Positions 43,619 through 53,199 are shown, counted from the stretch's first letter. The stretch is 64,000 bases of DNA from Desulfobacterales bacterium (GCA_015231595.1 JADGBH010000004.1:48058-112057); one strand, 5' to 3'. Notes: generated by a model not told the origin, from the sequence alone. Program-made: numbers and translations.

Positions 43619-45781
43619 TTAAAAATTTAATATTAGTTTAAAATATTCATTAAATTTACCAAATAAAGGCGCCCCTACTTTAATTGAGGGCAGTTTTTCT
43701 AAAGCTTTTATTTTTTTCCAATGCCAATTACCGCCTTTTATTAAACAAAAAATAGACCATTTACCTTCTATGCATTCAGTATATAACCCTCCGTTTTCTT
43801 TTTGGCAACTCCAAATTATTATATCTTCTGTATCTTCATTTTTAAGACTAAGCAAAAATACTCTTCTGTTTGTTCCAATAAGAAGTAAATCTTTATTTGA
43901 AGGCGAAGTAATATTATTCGTTTCATCATTCATTTCTATAACGACATTTTTATAAATAAAAATAGATGATTCTTCATTATTGAGAATAGCTAAAATTAAA
44001 CGAACAATATCTGTCTTTAATTTTTTTTCTGGAGAAAAAGGAGAAATAAGCTCATTAAAAAAATCAACATACATTTGATCAAACTTTTTTTGAAAGGCTT
44101 TGATCTCTTTAGGCTTAAAATAATTTATTACTTCCTGCACAGAAAGGTAACCTTCAATGTTGTATGGAAACATTCTAACAGTGATATGCATAAGCTCTTT
44201 TATGTAATCATCAATAAGCTCATCTGAAGACTCAATTTCTGGGAAATCAAATATCATGGGAGGCTCATCAATAATGCTTTCAATTAGAGTGGTTTTTGAA
44301 GTTTCATTTAAAAGCGACATGAAAACAGATTCGCTTAAAAGTTCAAGAAGTTCATGGGCTTTTTTATTTTTTATTCCGACTAAAAAACTTGAAAGAGATT
44401 TTATACATTCTGATGCAATCACATCGGATGGAGTATCATTTCTTACATCTGATAAATGAATTTTTACGCCAAGACGCTCTTCAGTCTCTTGTTTCCATTT
44501 AAATAAGCTGTTTGTATCTTCTTCTATAAGATTTTTTGCAAAATTTTCAATGCGTGAGGCTATTGTTTGACGTTGTTTTGTAGGAAGAAATGACCTGGGC
44601 TTAAATCTATCAGGTTTTGGGCTTTTATGAGCTGCGAGACATCGGTAAAGAAAAATTCGGTCATATTCGTTTCTTAGATGAAGAATTCCAACTTCGTTTA
44701 AACCCTTAAGAAGTCTGTCCTCAGAAATTTTGAATCTGCTTAAAAGCTCGACAAGCTCTGCCCCGTAAATCAATTGGGGTTCTCTATGCTTATAAGCTCC
44801 ACCAAAAATACCAGCAGATTCGTTACCTATAATAAATACAAGCTCATACAAAAGATTTAAAGCATATCTATTTGCAAGGTTGGATGCAATTTTTTTTGTG
44901 CCTGATTTTATTAATTCGCTTAAAGCCCAAGTTGCGCCAAGGGTAATAGGGTTGGTTCCAAGGGTAAATCTTCCAAGGTAATAAATAGGTTTTATAATAG
45001 GAAGATAAGGCTCTGCAGCCTTATAGGCTCCATAAGCTTTAATACCCATACTAAGATTTTCGTATAGATTTATTAAGTTGTAGTCTTTTAAATTTAGAGG
45101 AAGTTCTTCAAGAACAACTAAAAGCTGGAGGGAAATTCTATTAATAGCTCTAAGTAGTTTTTCTACACTGGTTTCAAGCAAGGGATTTTTTGATTCAGGC
45201 TGATATATCTTTGCAATATCTATTATTATCGCAAGAATATCTTTCCAAAGCATACCCCTTTGGAATTTATCGTCTTCAATGTATTTATTGGTTTTTATTT
45301 TATCAAAAAGAAGTTCAGTTCTTTTTTCTATAAGCTCTTGAACTTTCTGATCTTTAGCTATAAGCTCTGGATTTTCTTCTATATGTTCATCTATAATTTC
45401 GGAATCTTTTGGGAATTCCATCCATTCATGATAAGTGCTAAGTTGTTGAGTTAATTCAGTTTGCTTTTTTTGAATTTGAAGTGATCGTTTTTTTAAATCG
45501 TCTTCTATTTCTTTTTTTATTGTTTCAAATTCTTTTTCTTGTTCTATTAGGGCTTGCTTTGATGCTTCAAGCTTCATTCTTTCAGCTTTCAACCCAAGTT
45601 CTTCTGCGTTAAGCCTTCGTTTAAAAAAAAAAGTGCTTAAAAGAGTGATTACACCTGAACCATAAAGTATATATTTTATATTAGTTTGAATATCCTTAGA
45701 AAAATAAACGGTAATGAATATCCCCATTATTCCAATATTAACTAAAGCAATAGGAATAAAATACAATTTTGACTTACCCAT
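43619..45781 (-). CDS. Large membrane-anchored protein of unknown function
   Basis: The 720-aa protein starts with two TM helices (about 6-25 and 35-51), then a coiled coil (about 56-120, ELGLKAERMKLEASKQALIE) and a long cytoplasmic, mostly helical region. A weakly hydrophobic segment occurs near 265-295 (YLGRFTLGTNPITLGATWAL). The C-terminal 130 residues (VVIEMNDETNNITSPSNKDL through KIKALEKLPSI) look like a small beta domain. I do not recognise a family or catalytic motif. Start ATG 45781 has no strong ribosome binding site. It lies 22 bases upstream of the GH35 gene on the same strand, so they may be one transcript. Confidence 0.6.
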   Translation of the reverse strand: MGKSKLYFIPIALVNIGIMGIFITVYFSKDIQTNIKYILYGSGVITLLSTFFFKRRLNAEELGLKAERMKLEASKQALIEQEKEFETIKKEIEDDLKKRSLQIQKKQTELTQQLSTYHEWMEFPKDSEIIDEHIEENPELIAKDQKVQELIEKRTELLFDKIKTNKYIEDDKFQRGMLWKDILAIIIDIAKIYQPESKNPLLETSVEKLLRAINRISLQLLVVLEELPLNLKDYNLINLYENLSMGIKAYGAYKAAEPYLPIIKPIYYLGRFTLGTNPITLGATWALSELIKSGTKKIASNLANRYALNLLYELVFIIGNESAGIFGGAYKHREPQLIYGAELVELLSRFKISEDRLLKGLNEVGILHLRNEYDRIFLYRCLAAHKSPKPDRFKPRSFLPTKQRQTIASRIENFAKNLIEEDTNSLFKWKQETEERLGVKIHLSDVRNDTPSDVIASECIKSLSSFLVGIKNKKAHELLELLSESVFMSLLNETSKTTLIESIIDEPPMIFDFPEIESSDELIDDYIKELMHITVRMFPYNIEGYLSVQEVINYFKPKEIKAFQKKFDQMYVDFFNELISPFSPEKKLKTDIVRLILAILNNEESSIFIYKNVVIEMNDETNNITSPSNKDLLLIGTNRRVFLLSLKNEDTEDIIIWSCQKENGGLYTECIEGKWSIFCLIKGGNWHWKKIKALEKLPSIKVGAPLFGKFNEYFKLILNF

Positions 45782-46053
45782 AACTTAAAATATTCTTTTT
45801 TTCTGAAATGGTTAAAAATATTCAATAAAATAATACTCATAGATAACCGTGTTTTGTGTAGCATAATAATTGAAGGGGATATAAAAGTCAAAGAACTTTT
45901 TGAGGGCGTATGAATGAATCTGGGTAGGTATTTTTAATAAAAATTGATTTTTTAATTTTTTTTTGCTAAGTTTTTTTAAAGTCATTTGTTAGGTTCGAGA
46001 TGGCCTTAATAATAGAAAAAATTATATATAATTGACAGGAGAAAAAATCAATT

Positions 46054-46812
46054 ATGAAAAAACATTTTGCAATTATTTTGTTTTTCAGTATTTTTTTATT
46101 ACATACCCAAGCTTTGTCAGAACCATTACACATCGTTACCCTGCAATATCCTCCCTATGAGTATGAAGAAAACGGAGAGATAAAAGGTATGGCAACGGAA
46201 CTTATCAGAGAAGTATTTCGCCGTATGAACCAGCCCATCAAAATTGAACTATTGCCGTGGGCAAGAGCACTTACTATGATTGAATTAGGACAAGCTGATG
46301 CAATTTATACTGCCTATAAAACATCCGAAAGAGAACTTTTTGCAGATTACTCAAATCAAGTTTTAATGCCCCAAGTTGTTTCCCTCTTTGTATTAAAAGA
46401 TAGCCCCATAACCTTTGACGGAGACTTTTCCAAAATACAAGGATATATCATTGGAACAGTGCTTAAAGTCAGCTATGGCGAACAATTTGATGAAGCAGTA
46501 AAAAATAAAGTAATTGATAGAATCCGCGTATCGTATTCAGGTGAAGAAAATATGCAAAAGCTTATGGATAAACAAATTGATATACTTGTTAGCAATAAAT
46601 ATGGTGCTATTTATATCCTCAAAAAGATAGGTAAGTTGGATAGTGTAAAGGAATTATCTCCAGCCGTTGCGAGCCCTTCAAGCTATATAGCGTTCTCTAA
46701 AAAACGAAACTTAACTTCTATAAGAAACCAATTTGATGAAAGACTTGCAGAAATGGAAAAGGACGGTACTTATGCTAAAATTATTGTTAATTTTTTTAAA
46801 GCGTTGGAATGA
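46054..46812 (+). CDS. Periplasmic amino-acid-type solute-binding protein (SBP_bac_3)
   Basis: The 252-aa protein has a signal peptide (about 1-22, FAIILFFSIFLLHTQALS) and the family 3 binding-protein fold: LHIVTLQYPPYEYEENGEIK, GMATELIREVFRRM, LPWARALTMIELGQADAIY, YIIGTVLKVSYGEQF and the C-terminal EMEKDGTYAKII. No permease or ATPase gene is adjacent, so it may be a stand-alone sensor partner or serve a distant transporter. AGGAG lies 13 bases before the ATG, rather far. Confidence 0.85.
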   Translation: MKKHFAIILFFSIFLLHTQALSEPLHIVTLQYPPYEYEENGEIKGMATELIREVFRRMNQPIKIELLPWARALTMIELGQADAIYTAYKTSERELFADYSNQVLMPQVVSLFVLKDSPITFDGDFSKIQGYIIGTVLKVSYGEQFDEAVKNKVIDRIRVSYSGEENMQKLMDKQIDILVSNKYGAIYILKKIGKLDSVKELSPAVASPSSYIAFSKKRNLTSIRNQFDERLAEMEKDGTYAKIIVNFFKALE

Positions 46813-46857
46813 TAATAATTGAATACTAAATAATTCAAAAGCTTAATCCAAAAAATA

Positions 46858-46937
46858 TGACACGCCATTTCTATTTTTAAATAATAAAATTTAAATACAT
46901 CTTTATTTCTATCCTTAATCAACTGAATTATGCGTCA
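46858..46937 (+). repeat. Family-B short inverted-end repeat, copy 3
   Basis: TGACACGCCATTTCTATTTT on the left, TTATGCGTCA on the right, with TCCTTAATCAACTGAA inside. It lies 45 bases after the solute-binding gene, on the left flank of the GntR/glycyl-radical cassette. The rest of the 292-bp gap holds the GntR operator (47074-47088). Confidence 0.78.
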
Positions 46938-47073
46938 GTTAATATTAAATTTTTCTATATAACGCTAAAATATGCTTTTATCTATTTTGTCTACCTTGCC
47001 TGCGTAAATTCTTTACTCAATAAAATAAAAAAAAATCCTTGCAATTCAATAATTATAATGTCATAAATGGTCT

Positions 47074-47088
47074 ATTGGTCGTACCAAT
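47074..47088 (+). promoter_or_regulatory. FadR/PdhR-type GntR operator
   Basis: ATTGGTCGTACCAAT is a perfect palindrome around a 3-base centre and equals the known ATTGGTnnnACCAAT consensus of PdhR/LldR-type GntR regulators. It ends 16 bases before the ATG of the GntR gene, and a TATAAT lies 14 bases upstream of it (47054-47059), so bound regulator would block the start of transcription. Autoregulation, with control of the downstream enzyme gene, is the natural reading. Confidence 0.85.
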
Positions 47089-47104
47089 TTAAAAAGGAAA
47101 TAGA

Positions 47105-47815
47105 ATGAAAACAAAATTTGACCCAGTTGAAAAGATTAAAGCTTCTGAACAGGTTGCTGATATGTTATTGAAGTCTATTTTACAGGGAGAGATCCGTCCT
47201 GGGAATAAATTACCTCCAGAGCGAGTACTTGCAACGCAATTCAGCGTAACTCGGACTACTTTGCGTGAAGCTCTTAAAAAGCTTGAACAATTAAAGCTGA
47301 TTGTTATTCGTCAGGGTCAGGGCATTATTGTTGAAGATTTTCATAATGCCAGCATAGATTTACTATTCTATTTACTAAAGGTAGATGGTGCAATCGATTT
47401 AAAAATTTTGGAAAATATTTTGGAAGCTCGTGAGCTTTTTGGGACAGATGTGGTAAGACTCGCGGCAAAAAGAGCTGATGAAAATGATATTAAACAAATG
47501 AGCGACTTGATGGCAAATTTGGTTAAAGCAACGGATCCAGCTACATTGCAGCAGTTAGATTTCGAATTTTTTCGACTACTCGCATTGGCCAGCAAAAATA
47601 TGGTTTATATTCTTTTAATGAATACCATTAAGGTAATCCATGATAAACATTTAAAACTATTTTTACCCTTATCTTTGGAGTTAAATACATCAATACAGCA
47701 GCAAATATTGGAAGCTGTAAGGAATGGAGATGAGGAAAAAGCAGCTAAAAAAGCTGGAGAATTTTTACAAACCGGTATCGAGTTACTTAAATTTTTTAAG
47801 TCAACTTCGATGTAA
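47105..47815 (+). CDS. GntR-family (FadR/FCD subfamily) transcriptional regulator
   Basis: The 236-aa regulator has an N-terminal winged helix (about 8-75: SEQVADMLLKSILQGEIRPG, LPPERVLATQFSVTRTTLRE, LKKLEQLKLIVIRQGQGIIV) and an all-helical FCD ligand domain (about 90-230: LEARELFGTDVVRLAAKRAD, ...AVRNGDEEKAAKKAGEFL). The FCD domain usually binds a carboxylate metabolite that releases DNA. The palindrome just upstream matches this subfamily. The gene precedes the glycyl radical fusion by 78 bases on the same strand, so the inducer is probably the substrate or product of that enzyme. AAGGAAATAG precedes the ATG. Confidence 0.9.
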   Translation: MKTKFDPVEKIKASEQVADMLLKSILQGEIRPGNKLPPERVLATQFSVTRTTLREALKKLEQLKLIVIRQGQGIIVEDFHNASIDLLFYLLKVDGAIDLKILENILEARELFGTDVVRLAAKRADENDIKQMSDLMANLVKATDPATLQQLDFEFFRLLALASKNMVYILLMNTIKVIHDKHLKLFLPLSLELNTSIQQQILEAVRNGDEEKAAKKAGEFLQTGIELLKFFKSTSM

Positions 47816-47893
47816 TGGCCTAATGTTTTGCTTGATGCCATTTAATTTTAACTTCTTATATTAAGTATTAAATTACTTCAAAAGGAGTGCAAA

Positions 47894-50800
47894 ATGATAG
47901 AAAACCAAAATATTAATTATAAAACCGTGTCCAATGAAAATTTAAGAGTTTTAAAAATACAACGAACCTGCGTACATGATGGCCCTGGTATTCGTACTGT
48001 AATTTTTTTTGCAGGATGCAAATTGAGATGCTTATGGTGTCAAAACCCAGAATCAATATCCTTTCAATCGGATATAACCCATAATCCCAATTATTCCGTT
48101 GACGGAATAATGCAAATTATCATGAAAGATAAAGAATATTACTTGTCAAGCAAGGGTGGCGTAACATTGAGCGGTGGCGAACCCCTATGGCAGCATACGG
48201 ATAGTTTGGTAAGTTTATTGAAATTGTTAAAAAATGAAAATATACACGTTTCTGTTGAAACCGCTTGTCATGTGCCTTGGGAAAATATTGAAAAAATCGC
48301 ACCGTATATAGATTTATTTCTCGTTGATTTAAAGATTGTTGGTGATGATAACCTCCACATGAAATACACAAAACAAGATAGCAAATTAATCCATAATAAT
48401 ATTAAAAAACTTATTGATTTAAATGCCAATATTCAATTTCGAATGGTTATTGTGCCTGAATATAATGATACGGACAGCAACATAAAGGCTGCTACAGATT
48501 TTTTAAAATCTATTAATTATAATTCAATTGAATTGTTGAAATATCATAACATGTACGAAGTAAAGGCTAAGCATTTGGGATTATTGCAACAATCATTAAA
48601 TATTACGAATGATCAAAGCGTTGCGGCCGTTAAACGTGCAGTCGAATTATTCAAATCCTTTAACATTGATGCTGATTGTGTTGAGCTAAGTTTTTCAAAA
48701 AGCAAACCAGCATCCTTTACAAAACGCGTGTATGATATTCAAAATGAGATTAGAGAAAGCGATTGTCACCTTTGTTTAGAAACAGCCACTCTTAAAACAA
48801 AATTTTATAAGAAAAATGGTTTTAATAAACCAACCCACATCCATAGAGCAGAACGTCTGGCTTATTTACTAAAAAATAAAACAATTGCGATTTATCCTAA
48901 TGAATTAATAGTTGGTAATTTTACCTCTAAAAGAGTTGGAAGTAATGTATGGGAAGAATACTTTGGCATCGCCCTTGTTTCAATTATCCATCAAATCGAT
49001 CGTCAAACACCAGTTTCATTTAAATGTTCTTTTAAGGATAAACTTAATTTTTATACTAACATATTTCCTTTTTGGGCAAAACATAGCCTTGCAAGTAGCG
49101 TCAATTCATCAGTATCAGATTGGTTGTTAGCGTTAGCTCGTTTATCTGAAATGAAAGTTGGATTTAACAATAATATGGCTGCAATAGCCCATTTTATTGT
49201 TAACCACAGCCGTATTCTTGAACTTGGAACTAGTGGCATTATCAATGAAATTAGAGCAAAAAAGGATGAAAATCCTAATGAAAAAAATGATTTTTATAAT
49301 GGAGCTATTATAGCACTCAAGGGATTAGAAGCGTTCGCAGAACGATATGCAGACAACTTATTAATATTGAGCAAGAAGGAAAAGGATTCAAATCGTCGTG
49401 AAGAATTAGAAATAATGAGCAATATATGTCGGCATGTCCCTAAATATCCGGCTCGTACATTTCATGAAGCATTACAAAGCATATTATTTTTACAAATCGC
49501 ACTTTGTACTGAGTCTTATGAAAATGCAATCTCTTTTGGACGGCTTGATCAAATATTATATACTTACTTTAAAAGGGATAAAGAAGGAGGCTTAATTACC
49601 TACGAAAAAGCGAAAGAATTATTAGCTTGCTTTATTCTTAAAATCGACGAAGTTGTTTTAGTAAATGATGGAGATACATATTTAAGAATTGGAAGACTTT
49701 TCGAAAGCCTTTCAACTGTCCAAACTGTAACCTTCGGAGGTCTTGATAAAGATGGACATGATGGCACTAATGACGTGACCTATATGCTATTAGATGTTTG
49801 CGAACTACAACCCCTCGGCGTAAATATGGCTGCGAGAATTCATAATGAAAGTCCCAACGCATATTTGGAAAGAATCGCGGAAGTCTATATTAATGGATCC
49901 CCCATGCCAGCTTTGTTTAATGATGGGATTTATGTTGAAACTTTAAGAAAGCATTATCCTACCTCTCTACAAAATGCGAGAAATTACTCAATAGTAGGAT
50001 GTGTTGAGCCTGTTGCTTCAAATGATCATTTTGCTAATACGGATTGTGCTAATATGAACGTAGTCTTACCTTTTTTACAGGCTTTGAAAGGTGAAAAATC
50101 CGATTTATGGAATTATGGCTTATCTGATCAATCGAATAAAATCTTTACAAAATTGTTCAACTATACATTCAATGAGGGCAATAAATTTAATAAACGTATT
50201 ACTCCGTTATTAAACAACGTCCAAAAAATATTAAAAAGAAAAGCTCGTTCATCTTCTTATGATCCACCTGCGAACATGGATGAATTGATTGAACGTTATC
50301 AACTCCGTATGAATCAATTGGCTTCTTCTGTATTGGAGGATCATTATAAAATTGAAAATTCACTTCGTCAAAAATTTACAACGCCTCTTGCTTCTTCTTT
50401 ATTTGAGGGGTGTATTAAAAGTGGAAAAGATATATATGAAGGTGGTGCAAGTTTTAATAGCAGTGGTATTCAAGCGGTTGGTGTAACGGATGTTGCAGAT
50501 TCTTTATTTGCTATTGATGAAGTTGTTTATAATAAAAAATTGTACAAAATTGATGAGGTCATTCAAGCAATTGATAGCAATTTTGAAGGAGAATATAATC
50601 AACAAATTAGAACAGAATTACAAAATGTGCCTAAATTTGGAAATGATGCTTCAACTGAAACCCAATCTTGGGTAAATAAAGTACTACAGATCTATGTGAA
50701 TGCTTTGAATTCTGTAAAACTTTGTCCTCGCAACGGCATATATACGGCTGGATATTATGCTTTAAATGTAAATATCATTTACGGATCCAATACACCTGCA

Positions 50801-51202
50801 TTGCCTTCAGGTAGATTAAGCGGAGTTCCTCTTGCTCATAGTATTGCGCCACATTATGGAATGCAAATGGTGGATTTAGTATCAGCGCTGAATTCTGTTG
50901 CTGCTGTTGATTTTATAAAATATGCTCCGAATGGAACAACTATTACATTCACTGTTGATTCAGCATTATTTCAAGGCGAATATGGAGTTACAAACTTAGC
51001 GGGTTTAATTAGCGCTTATTTTAAAAAAGGTGGTATGCAATTTCAACCTAACGTTATAAGTAAAGAAATTTTATTAGATGCATACAAAAATCCTGATAAA
51101 CACAAATATCTTTTAGTTCGTATAGCTGGTTACTGTGCTTACTTTAATGATCTTTCCGATGAATTAAAAATAGCAATTATTAATAGAACTTGTTACTGTT
51201 AA
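47894..51202 (+). CDS. Glycyl radical enzyme fused to its radical-SAM activating enzyme
   Basis: One 1102-aa frame encodes two normally separate proteins. Residues 1 to about 268 are a glycyl-radical activating enzyme: HDGPGIRTVIFFAGC, radical-SAM CxxxCxxC (Cys42, Cys46, Cys49; CKLRCLWCQNPES), TLSGGEP (91-97), VETACHVPW and DLFLVDLKI. It lacks the extra ferredoxin-like cluster insert of many activases. Residues about 270-1102 are a full-length PFL-like glycyl radical enzyme (about 830 aa): LYLxRA-type start RAERLAYLLKNK, active-site GCVEP (Cys703, Glu705) and glycyl radical loop VRIAGYCAYFND (Gly1079). The C-x-E centre indicates an eliminase/lyase/decarboxylase type rather than pyruvate formate-lyase (Cys-Cys). 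There is no Met near the junction that could start a separate enzyme. AGGAG precedes the ATG. Substrate unknown. Confidence 0.93.
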   Translation: MIENQNINYKTVSNENLRVLKIQRTCVHDGPGIRTVIFFAGCKLRCLWCQNPESISFQSDITHNPNYSVDGIMQIIMKDKEYYLSSKGGVTLSGGEPLWQHTDSLVSLLKLLKNENIHVSVETACHVPWENIEKIAPYIDLFLVDLKIVGDDNLHMKYTKQDSKLIHNNIKKLIDLNANIQFRMVIVPEYNDTDSNIKAATDFLKSINYNSIELLKYHNMYEVKAKHLGLLQQSLNITNDQSVAAVKRAVELFKSFNIDADCVELSFSKSKPASFTKRVYDIQNEIRESDCHLCLETATLKTKFYKKNGFNKPTHIHRAERLAYLLKNKTIAIYPNELIVGNFTSKRVGSNVWEEYFGIALVSIIHQIDRQTPVSFKCSFKDKLNFYTNIFPFWAKHSLASSVNSSVSDWLLALARLSEMKVGFNNNMAAIAHFIVNHSRILELGTSGIINEIRAKKDENPNEKNDFYNGAIIALKGLEAFAERYADNLLILSKKEKDSNRREELEIMSNICRHVPKYPARTFHEALQSILFLQIALCTESYENAISFGRLDQILYTYFKRDKEGGLITYEKAKELLACFILKIDEVVLVNDGDTYLRIGRLFESLSTVQTVTFGGLDKDGHDGTNDVTYMLLDVCELQPLGVNMAARIHNESPNAYLERIAEVYINGSPMPALFNDGIYVETLRKHYPTSLQNARNYSIVGCVEPVASNDHFANTDCANMNVVLPFLQALKGEKSDLWNYGLSDQSNKIFTKLFNYTFNEGNKFNKRITPLLNNVQKILKRKARSSSYDPPANMDELIERYQLRMNQLASSVLEDHYKIENSLRQKFTTPLASSLFEGCIKSGKDIYEGGASFNSSGIQAVGVTDVADSLFAIDEVVYNKKLYKIDEVIQAIDSNFEGEYNQQIRTELQNVPKFGNDASTETQSWVNKVLQIYVNALNSVKLCPRNGIYTAGYYALNVNIIYGSNTPALPSGRLSGVPLAHSIAPHYGMQMVDLVSALNSVAAVDFIKYAPNGTTITFTVDSALFQGEYGVTNLAGLISAYFKKGGMQFQPNVISKEILLDAYKNPDKHKYLLVRIAGYCAYFNDLSDELKIAIINRTCYC

Positions 51203-51254
51203 TTTATACTTTGCTATTAAAAAAATAATTTTTTTAAAAGTTATAATCAATATA

Positions 51255-51449
51255 GTATCCCTGTTCGATCCTGTAAGACCAATGCCAGCAAGCATTGCCG
51301 CAGAAATGGCTGAAGCTCCTTTTAGAGGTGATCATTATCATGCCTTATTTGCAACAGGCGTTATACTTTTTTTGTTTACTTTATTTTTTAACTTGATAGC
51401 TGATTATATCTCCCATAAGTATAAACAGGTTGGAGAAGCATCTTTATAA
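51255..51449 (+). pseudogene. pstC: pstC remnant (last 64 codons)
   Basis: In frame up to a TAA at 51447, the DNA encodes VSLFDPVRPMPASIAAEMAE...HYHALFATGVILFLFTLFFNLI, the C-terminal end of the phosphate permease PstC (last extracytoplasmic segment and last TM helix). The first four-fifths of PstC are absent; homology stops about 50 bases after the glycyl radical fusion gene. The remnant directly precedes pstA in the usual order, so the operon has been broken here by the incoming cassette. Confidence 0.82.
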
Positions 51450-51468
51450 TAATTTTGGAGAATATTTA

Positions 51469-52359
51469 ATGAGCAACAACATAATACCTAATAACCCTTT
51501 TTACGAAAAAAAACGTAAAATAATTCAGGGTTTTTTATTTTTTCTCTTTAGAGCTGCAGCTTTTATTAATGGGTTAGTTTTAGCAATAATAGTTTTTTTT
51601 ATGTTAAAAAATGGATGGAAAGCCATAAATTGGACATTTTTAACACAACCTCCAATGGATTCTATGACAAAAGGCGGCATACTTCCTTGTATAATCGGAA
51701 CATTATGTCTGAGCTTAGGAGCAATGTTTTTTGCATTTCCAATAGGAGTTGCATCTGCGATTTATTTAAATGAATATGCAAAACCCAGCAAAGTTATTCG
51801 ACTTATACGCCTTGGGATTAATAATTTAGCTGGCGTTCCGTCTGTTGTTTTTGGATTATTTGGTTTGGCGTTCTTTGTTACATATTTAAAGATTGGTGTC
51901 AGCATTTTATCTGGAGCGCTCACACTTGGAGCTATGTCTCTTCCTATTATAATCGGTTCTACAGAAGAAGCTTTGAAATCAGTTCCAAATACCTATAGAG
52001 AAGCATCATTAGGGCTTGGCGCAACAAAATGGCAGACAATTTATAAAGTTGTTCTTCCTGCGGCGCTTCCGGGTATACTTACGGGAGCAATACTTGGCGT
52101 AAGCAGAGTTGCGGGTGAGACAGCTCCGATAATGTTTACTGCTGCTGTTTTTTATACCCCTGATCTTCCTTCATCAATCTTTGATGAAATAATGGCTCTA
52201 CCGTATCATATCTATGTTTTAGCTACAGCAGGCACAGAAATTGAAAAAACTCGTCACCTTCAATATGGAACAGCGCTTGTTTTAATAGCCTTAGTATTAG
52301 GCATGAACCTTGTCGCTATAATTTATAGAGCCCGATTAAGAAAACAAAGGCAATTATAA
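51469..52359 (+). CDS. pstA: Phosphate ABC transporter permease PstA
   Basis: The protein is 296 aa from ATG 51469 (MSNNIIPNN), with GGAG 8 bases upstream; the in-frame TTG at 51430 lies within the pstC remnant and is unlikely. It has about six TM helices, starting LVLAIIVFFMLKNG, and the ABC permease EAA loop EASLGLGATKWQTIYKVVLP. MTKGGILPCIIGTLCLS, YLNEYAK and GVSRVAGETAPI are typical of PstA. It needs PstC as partner for high-affinity phosphate uptake; since local pstC is truncated, it would have to use a copy elsewhere. Confidence 0.92.
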   Translation: MSNNIIPNNPFYEKKRKIIQGFLFFLFRAAAFINGLVLAIIVFFMLKNGWKAINWTFLTQPPMDSMTKGGILPCIIGTLCLSLGAMFFAFPIGVASAIYLNEYAKPSKVIRLIRLGINNLAGVPSVVFGLFGLAFFVTYLKIGVSILSGALTLGAMSLPIIIGSTEEALKSVPNTYREASLGLGATKWQTIYKVVLPAALPGILTGAILGVSRVAGETAPIMFTAAVFYTPDLPSSIFDEIMALPYHIYVLATAGTEIEKTRHLQYGTALVLIALVLGMNLVAIIYRARLRKQRQL

Positions 52360-52387
52360 TTTAATTTTAAAAAGGAAATAAGTAATC

Positions 52388-53182
52388 ATGGGGCAAAATG
52401 TTAAGGATAATGAATCTGAGCCTGAAAAACCTTTAAAAATGTTTTCAAAAAACTTAAATTTTTATTATGGCAAAATTCAGGCTCTTTACGATATTACATT
52501 AGAATTTAAACAGAATGATGTTACAGCTCTCATTGGGCCATCAGGATGCGGAAAAAGTACATTTTTGCGTTGCTTAAATAGAATGAATGATCTGATCCCT
52601 ATAGCTAAAGTTGAAGGATGTGTTCGTCTTGATAATTCCGATATATATAGATCTTCAGTTGATGTTGTTGCACTTAGAAGGCGTATAGGTATGGTTTTTC
52701 AAAAACCTAACCCTTTTCCTAAATCAATCTTTGAAAATGTAGCTTATGGCTTAAAAGTAAATGGGATTAAAGATAAAAAATATGTCTCACATAGAGTAGA
52801 AGAAAGCTTAGTTCAATCGGCATTATGGGACGAAGTGAAGGATCGGCTACATGAATCAGCATTAGGCCTGTCTGGTGGGCAGCAGCAACGTTTATGCATT
52901 GCAAGAGCTCTTGCCGTTAAACCTGAAGTAATTTTAATGGATGAGCCTGCTTCTGCTCTTGATCCAATAGCTACACAAAAAATTGAAGACTTGATTCATC
53001 AGTTAAAACAAGAATATACTATTATTATTGTTACTCACAATATGCAGCAGGCAGCTCGAGTATCAGACGTTACAGCCTTTTTTTATATGGGTAAACTAAT
53101 TGAATCAGGAGAAACAGATTCTATATTTACAAGACCTAAACTTAAACAAACAGAAGATTATATAACCGGTAGATTCGGATGA
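52388..53182 (+). CDS. pstB: Phosphate ABC transporter ATP-binding protein PstB
   Basis: The 264-aa cytoplasmic ATPase has Walker [21 protein letters not shown]-loop [16 protein letters not shown], signature [19 protein letters not shown], Walker [13 protein letters not shown] and the switch [13 protein letters not shown]. The [10 protein letters not shown] and FQKPNPFP patterns are specific to PstB. Spacing to pstA is 28 bases with AAAGGAAAT before the ATG. Confidence 0.95.
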   Translation: MGQNVKDNESEPEKPLKMFSKNLNFYYGKIQALYDITLEFKQNDVTALIGPSGCGKSTFLRCLNRMNDLIPIAKVEGCVRLDNSDIYRSSVDVVALRRRIGMVFQKPNPFPKSIFENVAYGLKVNGIKDKKYVSHRVEESLVQSALWDEVKDRLHESALGLSGGQQQRLCIARALAVKPEVILMDEPASALDPIATQKIEDLIHQLKQEYTIIIVTHNMQQAARVSDVTAFFYMGKLIESGETDSIFTRPKLKQTEDYITGRFG

Positions 53183-53199
53183 TAATAAAGTGAGGAATT

